From Mycobacterium sp. ACS1612 (GTDB lineage: Bacteria > Actinomycetota > Actinomycetes > Mycobacteriales > Mycobacteriaceae): a stretch of 32,134 nt of DNA. A program made the position numbers and the translations under genes. The stretch's first letter is position 1. Every line of letters begins with the position of its first letter. Where the stretch lies: NCBI RefSeq assembly GCF_001667505.1, contig NZ_LZHZ01000010.1, positions 1 through 32,134 of the forward strand, in the 5' to 3' direction. Of the stretch, positions 7,579 through 16,234 are shown piece by piece. A model generated the notes under the pieces. That model had not been told where the DNA came from and ran no database searches. It saw only the letters and a program-made list of their open reading frames with translations.

Positions 7579-9252
7579 GTGGGTGTCGGCGGGGATATGG
7601 TGCGCTTTGTTATGTCTGCTCCTGATCGTGCAGGTGGCGCCGGCCGAGCCACCCCTGGGGCGCGCCACCGGCGGCCTCGCCAGCCGGCCGAGCACAGGAT
7701 TCCGCGCGGTGCCAAGGTGCTGGGAGCAATCGTTTCGGCGCTGATCCTGGTCGTTTCGGGCATCGGCTGGGTGGAATTGCACCGGGTTGCCACAGTCATC
7801 ACCACGTCCGAGGCGCTGGCCGAGGAGCCCTCATCCCCGGGAGCCGATCAGAACATCCTCATCATGGGGCTGGATACCCGCCGCGACCAGCGGGGTGGCC
7901 TGTTGCCATACGACCTTTACGACGCGCTGCACGCCGGTGACGAGCACTCCGGCGAGAACGATGCGGATGTCCTCATCGTGCTGCACATCCCCGCCGGAGC
8001 CGGGCCGGTCACCGCGATCTCCATCCCGCGCGACGACTACGTGGACCTGGTCGGGTGCCCGGCGCCGGGATGCCGAGGCAAGGTCAAGCATGCCTACAGC
8101 TTGGCCTATCAACAGGTGATAGGCCGTGCGGATGCGGCGCCCGGCGAGGCGGCGGACGACGCTCCTGATGCGAGCGACGTTGCGGCGGCTGAGCAGCGCG
8201 CGCGCGAGGCCGGCCGCAAGGCTGAGATCAGGACGGTCCGACGGCTGCTCCAGATACCGATCGATCACTTCATCGAGGTCAGCCTGGCAGCCTTCGTCCA
8301 GATCGCCCGGGTGGTTGAACCCATCACCGTATGCCTGCAACACGACACCTCCGACCCGTACTACTCGGGTGCCAACTTCCGTGAAGGCATCCAGCAGATC
8401 AGTGCGGCCCAGGCGATGGCGTTCGTCCGACAACGTCGCGACGTCAACGATGCGATGTTCACCGACCTTGACCGCACCAGACGCCAACAGGCGTTCATCG
8501 CCTCACTGCTCGCGGGTCTGCGTCACAGCGGGGCGCTGTCGGACCCGAGGGCGCTGCAGCATCTTGTCGATGTCGCGAAAGACAATGTCGCAGTCGACGC
8601 CGGCTTTGACTTGCTCGGTTTCATCCGGTACGCAGCCACCCTCAGCGAGCGTCCGCTTTCGCTGTACACACTGCCGATCACCGAATTCGGCCGCACCTCG
8701 GATGGTGAAGACGTCAACATCATCGACGTGCCGACCATCCGCTCCATCGTGCATAGTGTGCTGTCCACTCCAACTTCGTCGGGGGGCGTCATCGCGACCG
8801 GACAGGTCCCGAGCACGACACAGCTGGCCCCGCCCGGCGTGGTGCTCAACGTGGTCAATGGGGCTGGGCGAGAGGGGCTGGCGTTTTCCCTCGAGAAGTA
8901 CTTCGCCAACGGTCAGTTCACCGAAGGCCTGGCGAGCACTGCCGACACAATCGTGGAAGCGAGCAGCATCGGATACGGCCCGGGCGCGCAGGCAGCGGCC
9001 ACCGCGCTCTCCGATCAACTGGATCTCACCGCGACCGCCTCTGACGCGGTCGCGCCCAACACGGTTCAGCTCACCGTGGGCACCGATTTCGATGCGGAGG
9101 ATTATCTCGATCGCGATGGTTCGACACCGGAAGGGTCGACTAGCCCCACCACGACCGTCAGCACGGTGGCCGCTGGCGCCACCGGCACGGAGGCCCCGGC
9201 CCCGACGAACCTCACCCGCATGAGCGGTCAGGACGTGCCGTGCGTGCGATAG
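7579..9252 (+). CDS. LytR-CpsA-Psr (LCP) family cell-wall ligase
   Basis: 557 residues from the first GTG; in-frame ATGs at 7597 and 7612 are plausible alternatives. A basic Pro/Arg N-terminus precedes one membrane segment (AKVLGAIVSALILVVSGIGW). The LCP core spans ~85-350: ILIMGLDTRRDQRG, the acidic NDADVLIVLHIP, AISIPRDDYVDL, the family's phosphate-binding Arg/Asp word, then HFIEVSLAAFVQIAR and QAMAFVRQRRDVNDAMFTDLDRTRRQQ. A LytR_C domain follows (VVLNVVNGAGREGLA..) and a Thr/Ser/Ala-rich tail. LCP proteins transfer arabinogalactan from a lipid carrier to peptidoglycan outside the membrane. Oddly, the core carries an Ala/Asp/Glu-rich insertion (PGEAADDAPDASDVAAAEQ) after LAYQQVIG. It is co-oriented with the fasciclin gene. 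Confidence 0.92.
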   Translation: MGVGGDMVRFVMSAPDRAGGAGRATPGARHRRPRQPAEHRIPRGAKVLGAIVSALILVVSGIGWVELHRVATVITTSEALAEEPSSPGADQNILIMGLDTRRDQRGGLLPYDLYDALHAGDEHSGENDADVLIVLHIPAGAGPVTAISIPRDDYVDLVGCPAPGCRGKVKHAYSLAYQQVIGRADAAPGEAADDAPDASDVAAAEQRAREAGRKAEIRTVRRLLQIPIDHFIEVSLAAFVQIARVVEPITVCLQHDTSDPYYSGANFREGIQQISAAQAMAFVRQRRDVNDAMFTDLDRTRRQQAFIASLLAGLRHSGALSDPRALQHLVDVAKDNVAVDAGFDLLGFIRYAATLSERPLSLYTLPITEFGRTSDGEDVNIIDVPTIRSIVHSVLSTPTSSGGVIATGQVPSTTQLAPPGVVLNVVNGAGREGLAFSLEKYFANGQFTEGLASTADTIVEASSIGYGPGAQAAATALSDQLDLTATASDAVAPNTVQLTVGTDFDAEDYLDRDGSTPEGSTSPTTTVSTVAAGATGTEAPAPTNLTRMSGQDVPCVR

Positions 9253-9254
9253 CA

Positions 9255-9293
9255 CCCGAAGGTGAACTGCGGCAGGTTTGCCTGGAGTTCGGG
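9255..9293. terminator. small hairpin between convergent genes, possible bidirectional terminator
   Basis: GAACT at 9264-9268 can pair with AGTTC at 9286-9290, enclosing CAGG-TTTG-CCTG. CCCGAA (9255-9260) and TTCGGG (9288-9293) are a competing outer pair. It sits exactly between the convergent LCP and transglycosylase genes. There is no U-tract, so termination is a weak inference. Confidence 0.3.
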
Positions 9294-10292
9294 TCAATTC
9301 GGGTGGGTCGCCAGGTAGTCCGCGACGGGGATCGGTGAGGTCGCAGAGTAACCGACGGGCAGAACCACGTCACCGGCGGTCGTGTTGTAGTAGACGTCCC
9401 ACCGGTAGTACCCGGCATACGCAGCGGGATCGGCTGCGAGCACCGCTGCATAGTCGTTGACCGCTTGCACGTATTGGTGGGAGTTGTTGTACCGATACAG
9501 AGCCGAATCGCGGTCCTCGGCAAAGCCACTACCGGCAAGATAGCGGCCGGCCGCCATGATGCTGTCGCGGGTCGAGAGGATGTCGCCGCCCTCACTGTAG
9601 GCGGCAAAGGTCGAAGGCAAGAACTGCATCGGGCCTTGCGCGCCAGCGGTGCTCACCCCGGCGATGCGCCCGAAGCCGGTCTCGATCAGGTTGATCGCAG
9701 CCAGATAGGCCCATCCGACGCCGGACGCCGATTCCGCCGCGCGGTAGTGACTCAACAGCTCCTCGGCCGACTTCGGTGGGTCGATGCGCCACGCCGGCAA
9801 AGTACTCTGCGCTTGGCCCTTGCTCATCGCGGTCAGTTGCCGGCGCGCGTCGACATTGCAGTCATAGATTTCCAGGAGCGACGGCGGGACTTGGCGGCGC
9901 GCGATTGGATCCCACTCGGGGTGGCGTCCGAGCGCGCGGTAGGCCGCTTGCTGTCGGCGGGCGGCCGCCAACAACACAGCCTCCGACGACGCCGGATCGC
10001 GGAGCGCCTGCTCATCGGCGACGAGATCGTCGGCCAGGTGCGCCGGGTCGGACGCCAGCCGCCACTTCGTAGGAGCGGACGACGGCCGCGGCGGCGCGGG
10101 CGACAGCGTGGTCGATGTGGCTGCCGCAGCCGTGGTGGTTGATGGCCTCGCCGGCTCTGCGCAGCCGGCGAGTACCAACAGGAACAGGATCACGGCCACA
10201 AAAAATGGCATGGCGCGCCGGATCGGACGGATGCTGGCAACCGCCGAACGCGCCGGGGAGGCGTCGACACGCGTTTGGCTCAAGGTGTTCAT
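9294..10292 (-). CDS. lytic transglycosylase lipoprotein (SLT domain)
   Basis: 332 residues. MPFFVAVILFLLVLAGC gives a lipoprotein signal with lipobox LAGC (C44). A Ser/Thr/Pro/Ala linker follows to ~75. The middle (~75-170) is helical and contains one further Cys (EIYDCNVDARRQL). The C-terminal part is an SLT/MltB-like lysozyme fold: WAYLAAINLIETGFGRIAG with catalytic Glu204, then STAGAQGPMQFLPSTFAAY, and SALYRYNNSHQYVQAVNDYA. Such enzymes cleave the MurNAc-GlcNAc bond of peptidoglycan to 1,6-anhydro ends. With the Ldt and LCP genes it makes this a cell-wall remodelling cluster. ATG 10292 is chosen because it places the signal within ~45 residues; a GTGAG precedes it. Confidence 0.9.
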   Translation of the reverse strand: MNTLSQTRVDASPARSAVASIRPIRRAMPFFVAVILFLLVLAGCAEPARPSTTTAAAATSTTLSPAPPRPSSAPTKWRLASDPAHLADDLVADEQALRDPASSEAVLLAAARRQQAAYRALGRHPEWDPIARRQVPPSLLEIYDCNVDARRQLTAMSKGQAQSTLPAWRIDPPKSAEELLSHYRAAESASGVGWAYLAAINLIETGFGRIAGVSTAGAQGPMQFLPSTFAAYSEGGDILSTRDSIMAAGRYLAGSGFAEDRDSALYRYNNSHQYVQAVNDYAAVLAADPAAYAGYYRWDVYYNTTAGDVVLPVGYSATSPIPVADYLATHPN

Positions 10293-10410
10293 CTCACGGG
10301 ATTTGTTCAAGGTTGGCGCGGGTGCAGATGTAATCCGCCCACTGAAGTGTCGCGTATTCGATCGTGCGACATCAAGGGGTGTGTCCGGGTGGCCGAGCGC
10401 GTCGCTGAGT

Positions 10411-10438
10411 GCACAGTAGGCAATTTTGCCTACTGTGC
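10411..10438. promoter_or_regulatory. perfect 13-bp inverted-repeat operator
   Basis: Left arm GCACAGTAGGCAA (10411-10423), spacer TT, right arm TTGCCTACTGTGC (10426-10438); the arms are exact reverse complements. The right arm's TTGCCT supplies the -35 of the TetR promoter, so a bound repressor would block it. Autoregulation by the adjacent TetR protein is the natural reading. The lytic transglycosylase gene, divergent at 10292, may also feel it. Confidence 0.8.
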
Positions 10439-10454
10439 AAACTTGGGCTAGGTT
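10426..10454 (+). promoter_or_regulatory. leaderless promoter of the TetR-monooxygenase operon
   Basis: -35 TTGCCT (10426-10431), 17-base spacer, -10 TAGGTT (10449-10454), then seven bases to GTG 10462. The geometry is that of a SigA-type promoter whose transcript starts at the start codon. This also argues against an upstream TTG start at 10426, which lies inside the operator. Confidence 0.6.
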
Positions 10455-10461
10455 GGGGCGC

Positions 10462-11058
10462 GTGAGGACGGGCCTTCGCGAGCGCAAGAAGCTCGATACC
10501 CGCTGGGCGCTCAGCAATGCCGCGTTGGAACTCGCGCTCGAGCGCGGGCTCGACAACGTCACCCGTGAAGACATCGCCGCCCGGGCCGGCGTGTCACTAC
10601 GGACGTTCAACAACTACTTCGCAGGCAAGTACGAGGCGGTTGCCTTCCGACAGATCGATCGAATGCGCCAGAGCTTGGCGGTATTCCGACAGCGGCCCGC
10701 CGACGAGCCGCTGTGGTCGGCGATCACCGAGTCGGTGCTCGCACCACTGGAGGCCGCGGGCGCCTTCGATGTTCGGCCGACGCCCGACGAGTTGGCCGTC
10801 ATCCGCGAACTGCTGTCCGCGCGGGATATGCGCGCAGCGCTGACGCGGGAACTGTTCGCCGACTGGGTCGATGCGGTTGCCGAACGCACCGGGCTGGACC
10901 CGGTACGCGATCTGTACCCGCGGTTGGTCGTCGCCGTCGTCAGGGCGGTCGGCGAAACGGCGATGGAGACGTACGCCAATGCCGATCCGCCGGTGGCCTA
11001 TACCGAACTGCTGCGTCGCGGCCTTGCCGAAGTCGCCGCTGGACTGCCTGAAAGGTGA
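10462..11058 (+). CDS. TetR-family transcriptional regulator
   Basis: 198 residues. GLRERKKLDTRWALSNAAL is the usual TetR helix 1. The helix-turn-helix at ~34-55 reads NVTREDIAARAGVSLRTFNNYF, followed by GKYEAVA. The C-terminal ligand-binding helices (~65-198) have no residues that reveal the effector. The gene sits directly upstream of an FAD monooxygenase, its stop codon lies six bases before the preferred monooxygenase start, and a perfect dyad covers its own promoter. It most likely represses the pair and is released by the monooxygenase substrate, perhaps an aromatic compound or antibiotic. The GTG is preferred over upstream starts because of the leaderless promoter. Confidence 0.92.
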   Translation: MRTGLRERKKLDTRWALSNAALELALERGLDNVTREDIAARAGVSLRTFNNYFAGKYEAVAFRQIDRMRQSLAVFRQRPADEPLWSAITESVLAPLEAAGAFDVRPTPDELAVIRELLSARDMRAALTRELFADWVDAVAERTGLDPVRDLYPRLVVAVVRAVGETAMETYANADPPVAYTELLRRGLAEVAAGLPER

Positions 11059-11063
11059 TGCCG

Positions 11064-12605
11064 ATGTCTGAAAACCACGTGGTCATTTCCGGGGCGGGCC
11101 CCAACGGATTGATGGTGGCGTGCGAGCTTGCGCTGGCCGGTGTGAGGCCCGTCGTGCTCGAGCGGCTGTCCGCGCCCAGCGACGAACCCAAGGCCAACGG
11201 CATGATCGGCCAGGTGGTGCGGCTGCTCGACATGCGCGGGCTCTACCAGATGTTCACCGGGTCCGACGAACCGCCAAAACCGATGTACGAGTGGATATTC
11301 AGCGGTATGCGGGTGCCGTTGACCGGGATGTCGGACAGCCCGATGTACGGTCTGCCGATCCAGCAGCCGCGACTTGTCCGGCTTCTGCTCGAACGCGCGC
11401 ATGACCTCGGTGTCGAAGTGCGATGGGCGCATGAGTTGATCGGGGTGGACCCCCGTTCCGACGGGGTGACGATCACCGTGTCCACCGCAAACGAGACGTA
11501 CCGGCTCGACGCCACCTACCTCGTCGGCGCCGACGGTGGCCGCAGTACCGTGCGCAAACTGGCGGGGATCGACTTCCCCGGCCATACGTCGGACATGGTG
11601 GCGCGGATCGCGCACGTCGGCGTGCCACCGGAAATGCGTTCCGCCACAGGCGGAATCAACGTGCCCGACTTTGGCCCCCTGCCATTCGGGCACAACCGAC
11701 TCGACAACGGCGGATTCATCTTCGCCGAGATGGAACAGGGCAGGCCGCTGGTCGGGACCATCGAGTTCGACCAGCAGGCCGACGATTCGGCTCCGATGAC
11801 GTTGGAGGAGTTGCGTGACAGTGCGCGACGCGTGCTCGGCGTCGACCTGCCCGTCGAGGCGCCGCGCGGCGAAGGGCCGCACGCGTTGCGTCGCATCGCC
11901 GGACAGAACACCCGGCAGGCCGACCGGTACCGGGTGGGCAACATCTTCCTGGTCGGCGATTCGGCGCACGTGCACTCCGCCATGGGTGGCCCGGGCCTGA
12001 ACCTCGGCATGCAGGACGCCATGAACCTCGGCTGGAAACTTGCCGCCGCCGTCAACGGGTGGGCCCCGCCCGGCCTGCTCGACACCTATCACAATGAGCG
12101 GTTCCCCGTCGGCGAGCGCGTGATGATGCAGTCCCTGTCACAGACTGCGCTGTTCCGGCCAGGCCCCGAGATCGCCGCTCTGCGAACACTTTTCGCTGAG
12201 CTACTGCAGCTGCCGGGCGTCGGCGCGCACATGGCGCATCTGCTAGCGGGTTCGGACGTCCGCTACGACACCGGCGACGAGCATCCGCTGTCGGGCCGTC
12301 TCGTGCCCGATCTGACGCTCGACGACGGACGCCGGGTGGCCGAACTGCTGCGCTGTGGACGTCCCGTCCTACTCGACTTGTCCGGCTGTGTGGGTGACGC
12401 CGCCGGTGAGTGGGCCGACCGCATCGACGTCGTCACCGGGTCCACCGCCGACATCGACGCGGTGGCGATCCTCATTCGACCCGACGGCTATGTCGCTTGG
12501 GCCGCAGACACTTTCGACGCGGACGACAGCCAGCGGTTGCACGCGGCACTGCGGCGATGGGTTGGCGATTATGCGAGTGTCGCCCTGATACCGACCGTGA
12601 CGTAA
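11064..12605 (+). CDS. FAD-dependent aromatic monooxygenase (PheA/TfdB/Rox-like family)
   Basis: 513 residues. VVISGAGPNGLMVACELALAGVRPVVLER is the FAD ADP-binding GxGxxG fold ending in the ribose-binding Glu. TYLVGADGGRSTVRKLAGIDFPG carries the DG motif, and FLVGDSAHVHSAMGGPGLNLGMQDAMNLGWKLA the GD motif; together these define group A flavoprotein hydroxylases. The C-terminal ~110 residues (LVPDLTLDDGRRVAELL.. to the end) form the thioredoxin-like tail of the phenol hydroxylase/polyketide hydroxylase branch. The same subgroup includes rifampicin monooxygenases, so hydroxylation of an antibiotic is possible but not shown. ATG 11064 has AAAGG eight bases before it; GTG 11055 overlapping the TetR stop is the alternative. 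The 3' end overlaps the convergent methyltransferase by 37 bases. Confidence 0.92.
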   Translation: MSENHVVISGAGPNGLMVACELALAGVRPVVLERLSAPSDEPKANGMIGQVVRLLDMRGLYQMFTGSDEPPKPMYEWIFSGMRVPLTGMSDSPMYGLPIQQPRLVRLLLERAHDLGVEVRWAHELIGVDPRSDGVTITVSTANETYRLDATYLVGADGGRSTVRKLAGIDFPGHTSDMVARIAHVGVPPEMRSATGGINVPDFGPLPFGHNRLDNGGFIFAEMEQGRPLVGTIEFDQQADDSAPMTLEELRDSARRVLGVDLPVEAPRGEGPHALRRIAGQNTRQADRYRVGNIFLVGDSAHVHSAMGGPGLNLGMQDAMNLGWKLAAAVNGWAPPGLLDTYHNERFPVGERVMMQSLSQTALFRPGPEIAALRTLFAELLQLPGVGAHMAHLLAGSDVRYDTGDEHPLSGRLVPDLTLDDGRRVAELLRCGRPVLLDLSGCVGDAAGEWADRIDVVTGSTADIDAVAILIRPDGYVAWAADTFDADDSQRLHAALRRWVGDYASVALIPTVT

Positions 12606-13300
12606 GGCAGTGCCAGGCCGTTGGTGTTGGCCAGTGCAGGATGGGTGGCCAGCAACTCGCGCACCTGCTCGAGGGTGCGGGTGCGCACCTTCTCCGGTGA
12701 CGTGATGCAGTAACTGCGCGAGGCGACAAGGTCGATCAGCGCTTGCGGGGTCAGGTAGCTCGTCCACTCGACATGGTGGCGCTCGACGTCGGTGAACGGC
12801 GCGGGCAGCGTCACCTGTTGACTCAACGGGTCTTCTTCGTGGCCGATGATGCGGCCCAGATCCTTGACCCAGCCCAGCCGCTCGTCGCGGGTGTTCCACA
12901 CCAGCCCGAGCCGGCCCCCGGGCCGCAGCACGCGCGCGATCTCCTTGGCGGCGAGTTCGGGGTCGAACCAATGCCAAGCCTGGGCTACCAATACCGCGTC
13001 GACGCTGTCGTCGGGCAGCGGGATCTCCTCCGCGGTGCCCAGCAGCGCGGGCGTATCGGGCAGCGAATTGCTCAGCAGCTCCAGCATTTCCGGGATCGGG
13101 TCGACAGCCACCACACTGAGTCCGCGCTCGACGAGTCGGGTGGTCAGCTTTCCGGTGCCCGCGCCGAGGTCCAGCACGTCGACGGTGCCGTCGGGCAACA
13201 GCCAGTCGATGGCCTCCGGCGGGTACGAGGGCCGCCCTCGCTCATATGCCGCGGCCTCCGCGCCGAACGACAGTGAACGCTGCTGCCTGGACTGGTTCAC
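12569..13300 (-). CDS. SAM-dependent class I methyltransferase (Rv3342-like)
   Basis: 243 residues, the length I recall for Rv3342, which also follows met[20 protein letters not shown] is the N-terminal helix typical of Methyltransf_11/UbiE-like proteins. [17 protein letters not shown] is motif I (SAM-binding GxGxG), [11 protein letters not shown] is motif II with the ribose-binding acid, [22 protein letters not shown] holds motif IV, and [15 protein letters not shown] the post-motif strand. The substrate is unknown. The GTG start overlaps the metX stop in GTGA, so it is the third, translationally coupled gene of the metY-metX operon and falls under the SAM-IV riboswitch. That links a SAM consumer to SAM control. 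Confidence 0.9.
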   Translation of the reverse strand: MNQSRQQRSLSFGAEAAAYERGRPSYPPEAIDWLLPDGTVDVLDLGAGTGKLTTRLVERGLSVVAVDPIPEMLELLSNSLPDTPALLGTAEEIPLPDDSVDAVLVAQAWHWFDPELAAKEIARVLRPGGRLGLVWNTRDERLGWVKDLGRIIGHEEDPLSQQVTLPAPFTDVERHHVEWTSYLTPQALIDLVASRSYCITSPEKVRTRTLEQVRELLATHPALANTNGLALPYVTVGIRATLA

Positions 13301-14424
13301 CTTTCGGCCAACTCCAACGTTCGACGAATCAGCTTGCCCACCGCCTCGGTCTCCAAGAGAAAGCCGTCGTGGCCGTAGATGGAGTCGACCACGTTCAGCT
13401 CGGTACAACCGGGCAGCAGCTCCGCCAATTCCTCCTGCAGCCGAATCGGGTACAGCCGGTCCGACGTGATGCCACCGACGACGACGGGCACGGGGCAGCC
13501 GCGCAGTGCCGCCTCGATGCCGCCGCGGCCGCGACCCACGTCGTGGCTGGACAGCGCATCGGACAGCGCCACATAGGTGCCCGCGTCGAACCGCTTGAGC
13601 AATTTGCGGCCCTGGTGTTCCAAATAGCTCTGCACCGCGTAGCGCCCGCCGGTCGCCGGGTCCTCGCCACCCTGCGGATCGTTGCGGAACCTGGCGTCCA
13701 GTTCTTCCTCGCCGCGATACGTCAAATGCGCGAAGCGCCGCGCGATCTCCATGCCGACATCGGGTGAGCGCCCGGTGCCGTAGTAGTCGCCGTTGCACCA
13801 GTGCGGGTCGGACTTGATGGCCGCGATCTGGGTGCTCTGGGTGCCGATCTGGTCGGCGGTGGCGCGCGCGCCGACCGCCAGCACCAGCGCGGCGCGGACC
13901 TTGTCGGGGTAGCCGACGATCCACTCCAGCGCCCGCGCGCCGCCCATCGAGCCGCCGACCACCGCCGCGACCTCGGTGATGCCGAGCGCGGCCAGCGCGG
14001 CGACATCGGCCTCGACCTGATCGCGCACCGAGACGAGCGGGAATCGCGAGCCCCACGGCTTTCCGTCCGGCGCAACCGAACTCGGGCCCGTCGAGCCGCG
14101 GAAGCCGCCCAGCACGTTGGTGGCGATCGCACACCAGCGGTTGGTGTCGATCGGCGCACCAGGCCCGGCGACGCCTTCCCACCAGCCCTCGGTCTCGTCG
14201 CCAGGACCGGTCGGGCCGGTGACGTGGGAGTCGCCGGTCAGCGCGTGCAGCACGACGACCACGTTGTCGCGGCTCGGCGACAACTCACCCCACCGCTGCA
14301 CCGCGATTGTCACGTCATCAATCACCGCGCCGTTCTCCAGCGTCAGCGTGCCGATGTCGACATAGCCGACTTCGCCTTCTGCGGGCAGCGACGCCACGTC
14401 GACTCTCACTTCGGACAGTGTCAT
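13297..14424 (-). CDS. metX: homoserine O-acetyltransferase
   Basis: 375 residues; the M. tuberculosis protein (annotated metA) is close to this length. It acetylates homoserine with acetyl-CoA, the committed step to methionine. The alpha/beta-hydrolase fold shows [16 protein letters not shown] (oxyanion region), [18 protein letters not shown] with nucleophile Ser159 in [23 protein letters not shown] with the catalytic Asp, and YGHDGFLLE with the catalytic His near 352. The start ATG overlaps the last base of the metY stop (TGATG), giving tight coupling, and the gene ends in a GTGA overlap with the methyltransferase. The three genes form one unit under a SAM-IV riboswitch. Confidence 0.96.
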   Translation of the reverse strand: MTLSEVRVDVASLPAEGEVGYVDIGTLTLENGAVIDDVTIAVQRWGELSPSRDNVVVVLHALTGDSHVTGPTGPGDETEGWWEGVAGPGAPIDTNRWCAIATNVLGGFRGSTGPSSVAPDGKPWGSRFPLVSVRDQVEADVAALAALGITEVAAVVGGSMGGARALEWIVGYPDKVRAALVLAVGARATADQIGTQSTQIAAIKSDPHWCNGDYYGTGRSPDVGMEIARRFAHLTYRGEEELDARFRNDPQGGEDPATGGRYAVQSYLEHQGRKLLKRFDAGTYVALSDALSSHDVGRGRGGIEAALRGCPVPVVVGGITSDRLYPIRLQEELAELLPGCTELNVVDSIYGHDGFLLETEAVGKLIRRTLELAER

Positions 14425-15779
14425 CAGAACGCCGCCGTGGCTTTGGGGTCCGTCGAACCCGACGTGTGGAACGGCTTCGCGGCCGCGAAACCCTGTTCGA
14501 GGTCGGCCAGGATGTCGGCGATGCCCTCGATGCCGACCGCGAGGCGGACCAGTCCCGGCGTCACGCCGGTGGCCAACTGCTCCTCCGGGGTGAGCTGGGC
14601 GTGCGTGGTCGACGCCGGGTGGATCACCAGCGACCGCACGTCGCCGATGTTGGCGACGTGGCTGTGCAGGGTCAGCGCGTTGACGAACGCCTTGCCCGCG
14701 TCGATGCCACCGGCCAGCTCGAAGGCCAGCACCGCGCCGGTTCCCTTGGGTGCGAGCTTCTTTCCGAGCTCGTACCACGGCGACGTCGGCAGCCCGGCGT
14801 AGTTCACCGAGATGACATCGGGATGACCGGCGAGGTATTCCGCTACCTGCTGTGCATTCGCCACATGGCGTTCAACGCGCAGGCTCAGCGTTTCCAACCC
14901 TTGGGCCACCAGGAACGCGTTGAACGGCGCGGCGGCCGAGCCGAGATCCCGCAGCAGTTGCACGCGCGCCTTCAACGCGAATGCGGGCGGGCCGAGTTCG
15001 GCGAACACCACACCGTGATAGCTCGGGTCCGGCGTGGTGAAGCCGGGGAACTTGCCGTTGGTCCAGTCGAAGGTGCCGCCGTCGACGATCACGCCCGCGA
15101 TCGCCGCGCCGTGCCCGCCCAGATACTTCGTGGCCGAATGCACGACGATGTCGGCGCCGTGGGACAGCGGCTGGATCAGGTACGGGGTGGCGACGGTGTT
15201 GTCGACGATCAGCGGTACACCGGCGTCATGCGCGACGGCCGCGACGTTGGGGATGTCGAGGATGTCGTTCTGCGGGTTGGAGATGGTCTCGCCGAAGAAC
15301 GCCTTGGTGTTGGGCCGCACGGCCGCGCGCCAGGAGTTCAGATCGTCGGGATCCTCGACGAAGCTGACCTCGATGCCGAGCTTCGGCAGCGTGTAGTGGA
15401 ACAGGTTGTAGGTGCCGCCGTACAGTCGCGGGCTCGACACGATGTGGTCGCCCGCGTTGGCGAGGTTGAGGATCGCGAAGTGCTCGGCGGCCTGGCCGGA
15501 GGACAGGAACAGCGCGGCGACCCCGCCCTCGAGCGCGGCGATGCGCTGCTCGACGACGTCCTGGGTCGGGTTCATGATCCGGGTGTAGATGTTGCCGGGC
15601 TCGGCGAGGCCGAACAGCGCGGCGGCGTGGTCGGTGCTGTTGAACGTGTACGACGTGGTCTGGTAGATCGGCAGCGCCCTGGCGTTTGTCGCGATGTCGG
15701 GGGTCTGGCCGGCGTGGACCTGTTTGGTCTCGAACGACCAGTTGGCCTTCGGGTCGTCGAGGGTGTTTTCGGTGCTCAT
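14424..15779 (-). CDS. metY: O-acetylhomoserine sulfhydrylase (bifunctional with O-acetylserine family members)
   Basis: 451 residues, a member of the Cys/Met metabolism PLP family. It makes homocysteine from O-acetylhomoserine and sulfide. M. tuberculosis Rv3340 is the counterpart, often named metC. The N-terminus has [13 protein letters not shown] and [35 protein letters not shown] is the family start. [21 protein letters not shown] precedes [11 protein letters not shown], where K218 binds PLP. The ~450-residue length and the segment [13 protein letters not shown] are characteristic of MetY rather than MetB/MetC. A clear AGGAGA lies upstream of ATG 15779, preceded by a SAM-IV riboswitch about 105 bases away. 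Confidence 0.95.
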   Translation of the reverse strand: MSTENTLDDPKANWSFETKQVHAGQTPDIATNARALPIYQTTSYTFNSTDHAAALFGLAEPGNIYTRIMNPTQDVVEQRIAALEGGVAALFLSSGQAAEHFAILNLANAGDHIVSSPRLYGGTYNLFHYTLPKLGIEVSFVEDPDDLNSWRAAVRPNTKAFFGETISNPQNDILDIPNVAAVAHDAGVPLIVDNTVATPYLIQPLSHGADIVVHSATKYLGGHGAAIAGVIVDGGTFDWTNGKFPGFTTPDPSYHGVVFAELGPPAFALKARVQLLRDLGSAAAPFNAFLVAQGLETLSLRVERHVANAQQVAEYLAGHPDVISVNYAGLPTSPWYELGKKLAPKGTGAVLAFELAGGIDAGKAFVNALTLHSHVANIGDVRSLVIHPASTTHAQLTPEEQLATGVTPGLVRLAVGIEGIADILADLEQGFAAAKPFHTSGSTDPKATAAF

Positions 15780-15885
15780 GGGCTGTTCTCCTGATGTGAT
15801 GGGCCTGGCTGGGGTGCGGTCGACGCACTCAGCGACAACTGCGCACGCCGGACCTCCGCCTGTCTTCTCTGGGGGCCCGTCACAA

Positions 15886-16006
15886 CGGACCCGCGCTTGC
15901 CGGTAGCCATGGCGGCTACGCAACCTGGTCAATCACCCGGGGCACCCCACCGCGGTTGGAGGGTTGCCGGCCAGCAAGCCGGGGCTTGACGCTGGCACTC
16001 ATGACC
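15886..16006 (-). promoter_or_regulatory. SAM-IV riboswitch in the metY leader
   Basis: Read on the minus strand, the element opens with GGTCATGAGTGCCAGCGTC. It continues through AAGCCCCGGCTTGCTGGCC, GGCAACCCTCCAACCGCGG, TGGGGTGCCCCGGGTGA, TTGACCAGGTTGCGTAGCC and closes with GGCAAGCGCGGGTC. These blocks match, in order, the mycobacterial SAM-IV aptamer that I remember from the structural and discovery literature. The opening GGTCA can pair with TGACC. The class binds S-adenosylmethionine and in actinobacteria sits before methionine genes, including the metY homologue of M. tuberculosis. I see no clear terminator before the metY RBS, so control may be translational. High SAM should reduce metY-metX expression. 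Confidence 0.92.
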
Positions 16007-16013
16007 GCAGAGA

Positions 16014-16019
16014 AGCGTA
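16014..16019 (-). promoter_or_regulatory. candidate -10 for the riboswitch-metYX transcript
   Basis: TACGCT on the minus strand lies seven bases upstream of the first conserved base of the aptamer, which would put the transcript start right at the riboswitch. No good -35 is visible. Confidence 0.35.
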
Positions 16020-16234
16020 TCTCATGTCGCTGACTGGGTGCCAGCGCCGTCTGCGGCCGCTGTGATCGTCGCCTCGACGACTGTGCGGCGGCATCGGAAG
16101 TAGATCCCCATCTTCTGCGGCTGGCGAAGCTACTGGTCAGTAGGCCAAGCTGGCCCCTCGCGTGCGCAGCGGCGCTTGTAGTCTGGCGCGCGATAGGACA
16201 TATAGAACCGAAACTGACGCCGGGAGAAGACGAC

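Noticed and set aside
10426..10461. An upstream TTG start for the TetR gene
   Set aside because: It lies within the perfect operator dyad and upstream of the -10, so the leaderless mRNA would not contain it.
15780..15885. A rho-independent terminator after the SAM-IV aptamer
   Set aside because: No GC stem followed by a U-run is visible before the metY RBS, so only translational control is suggested.
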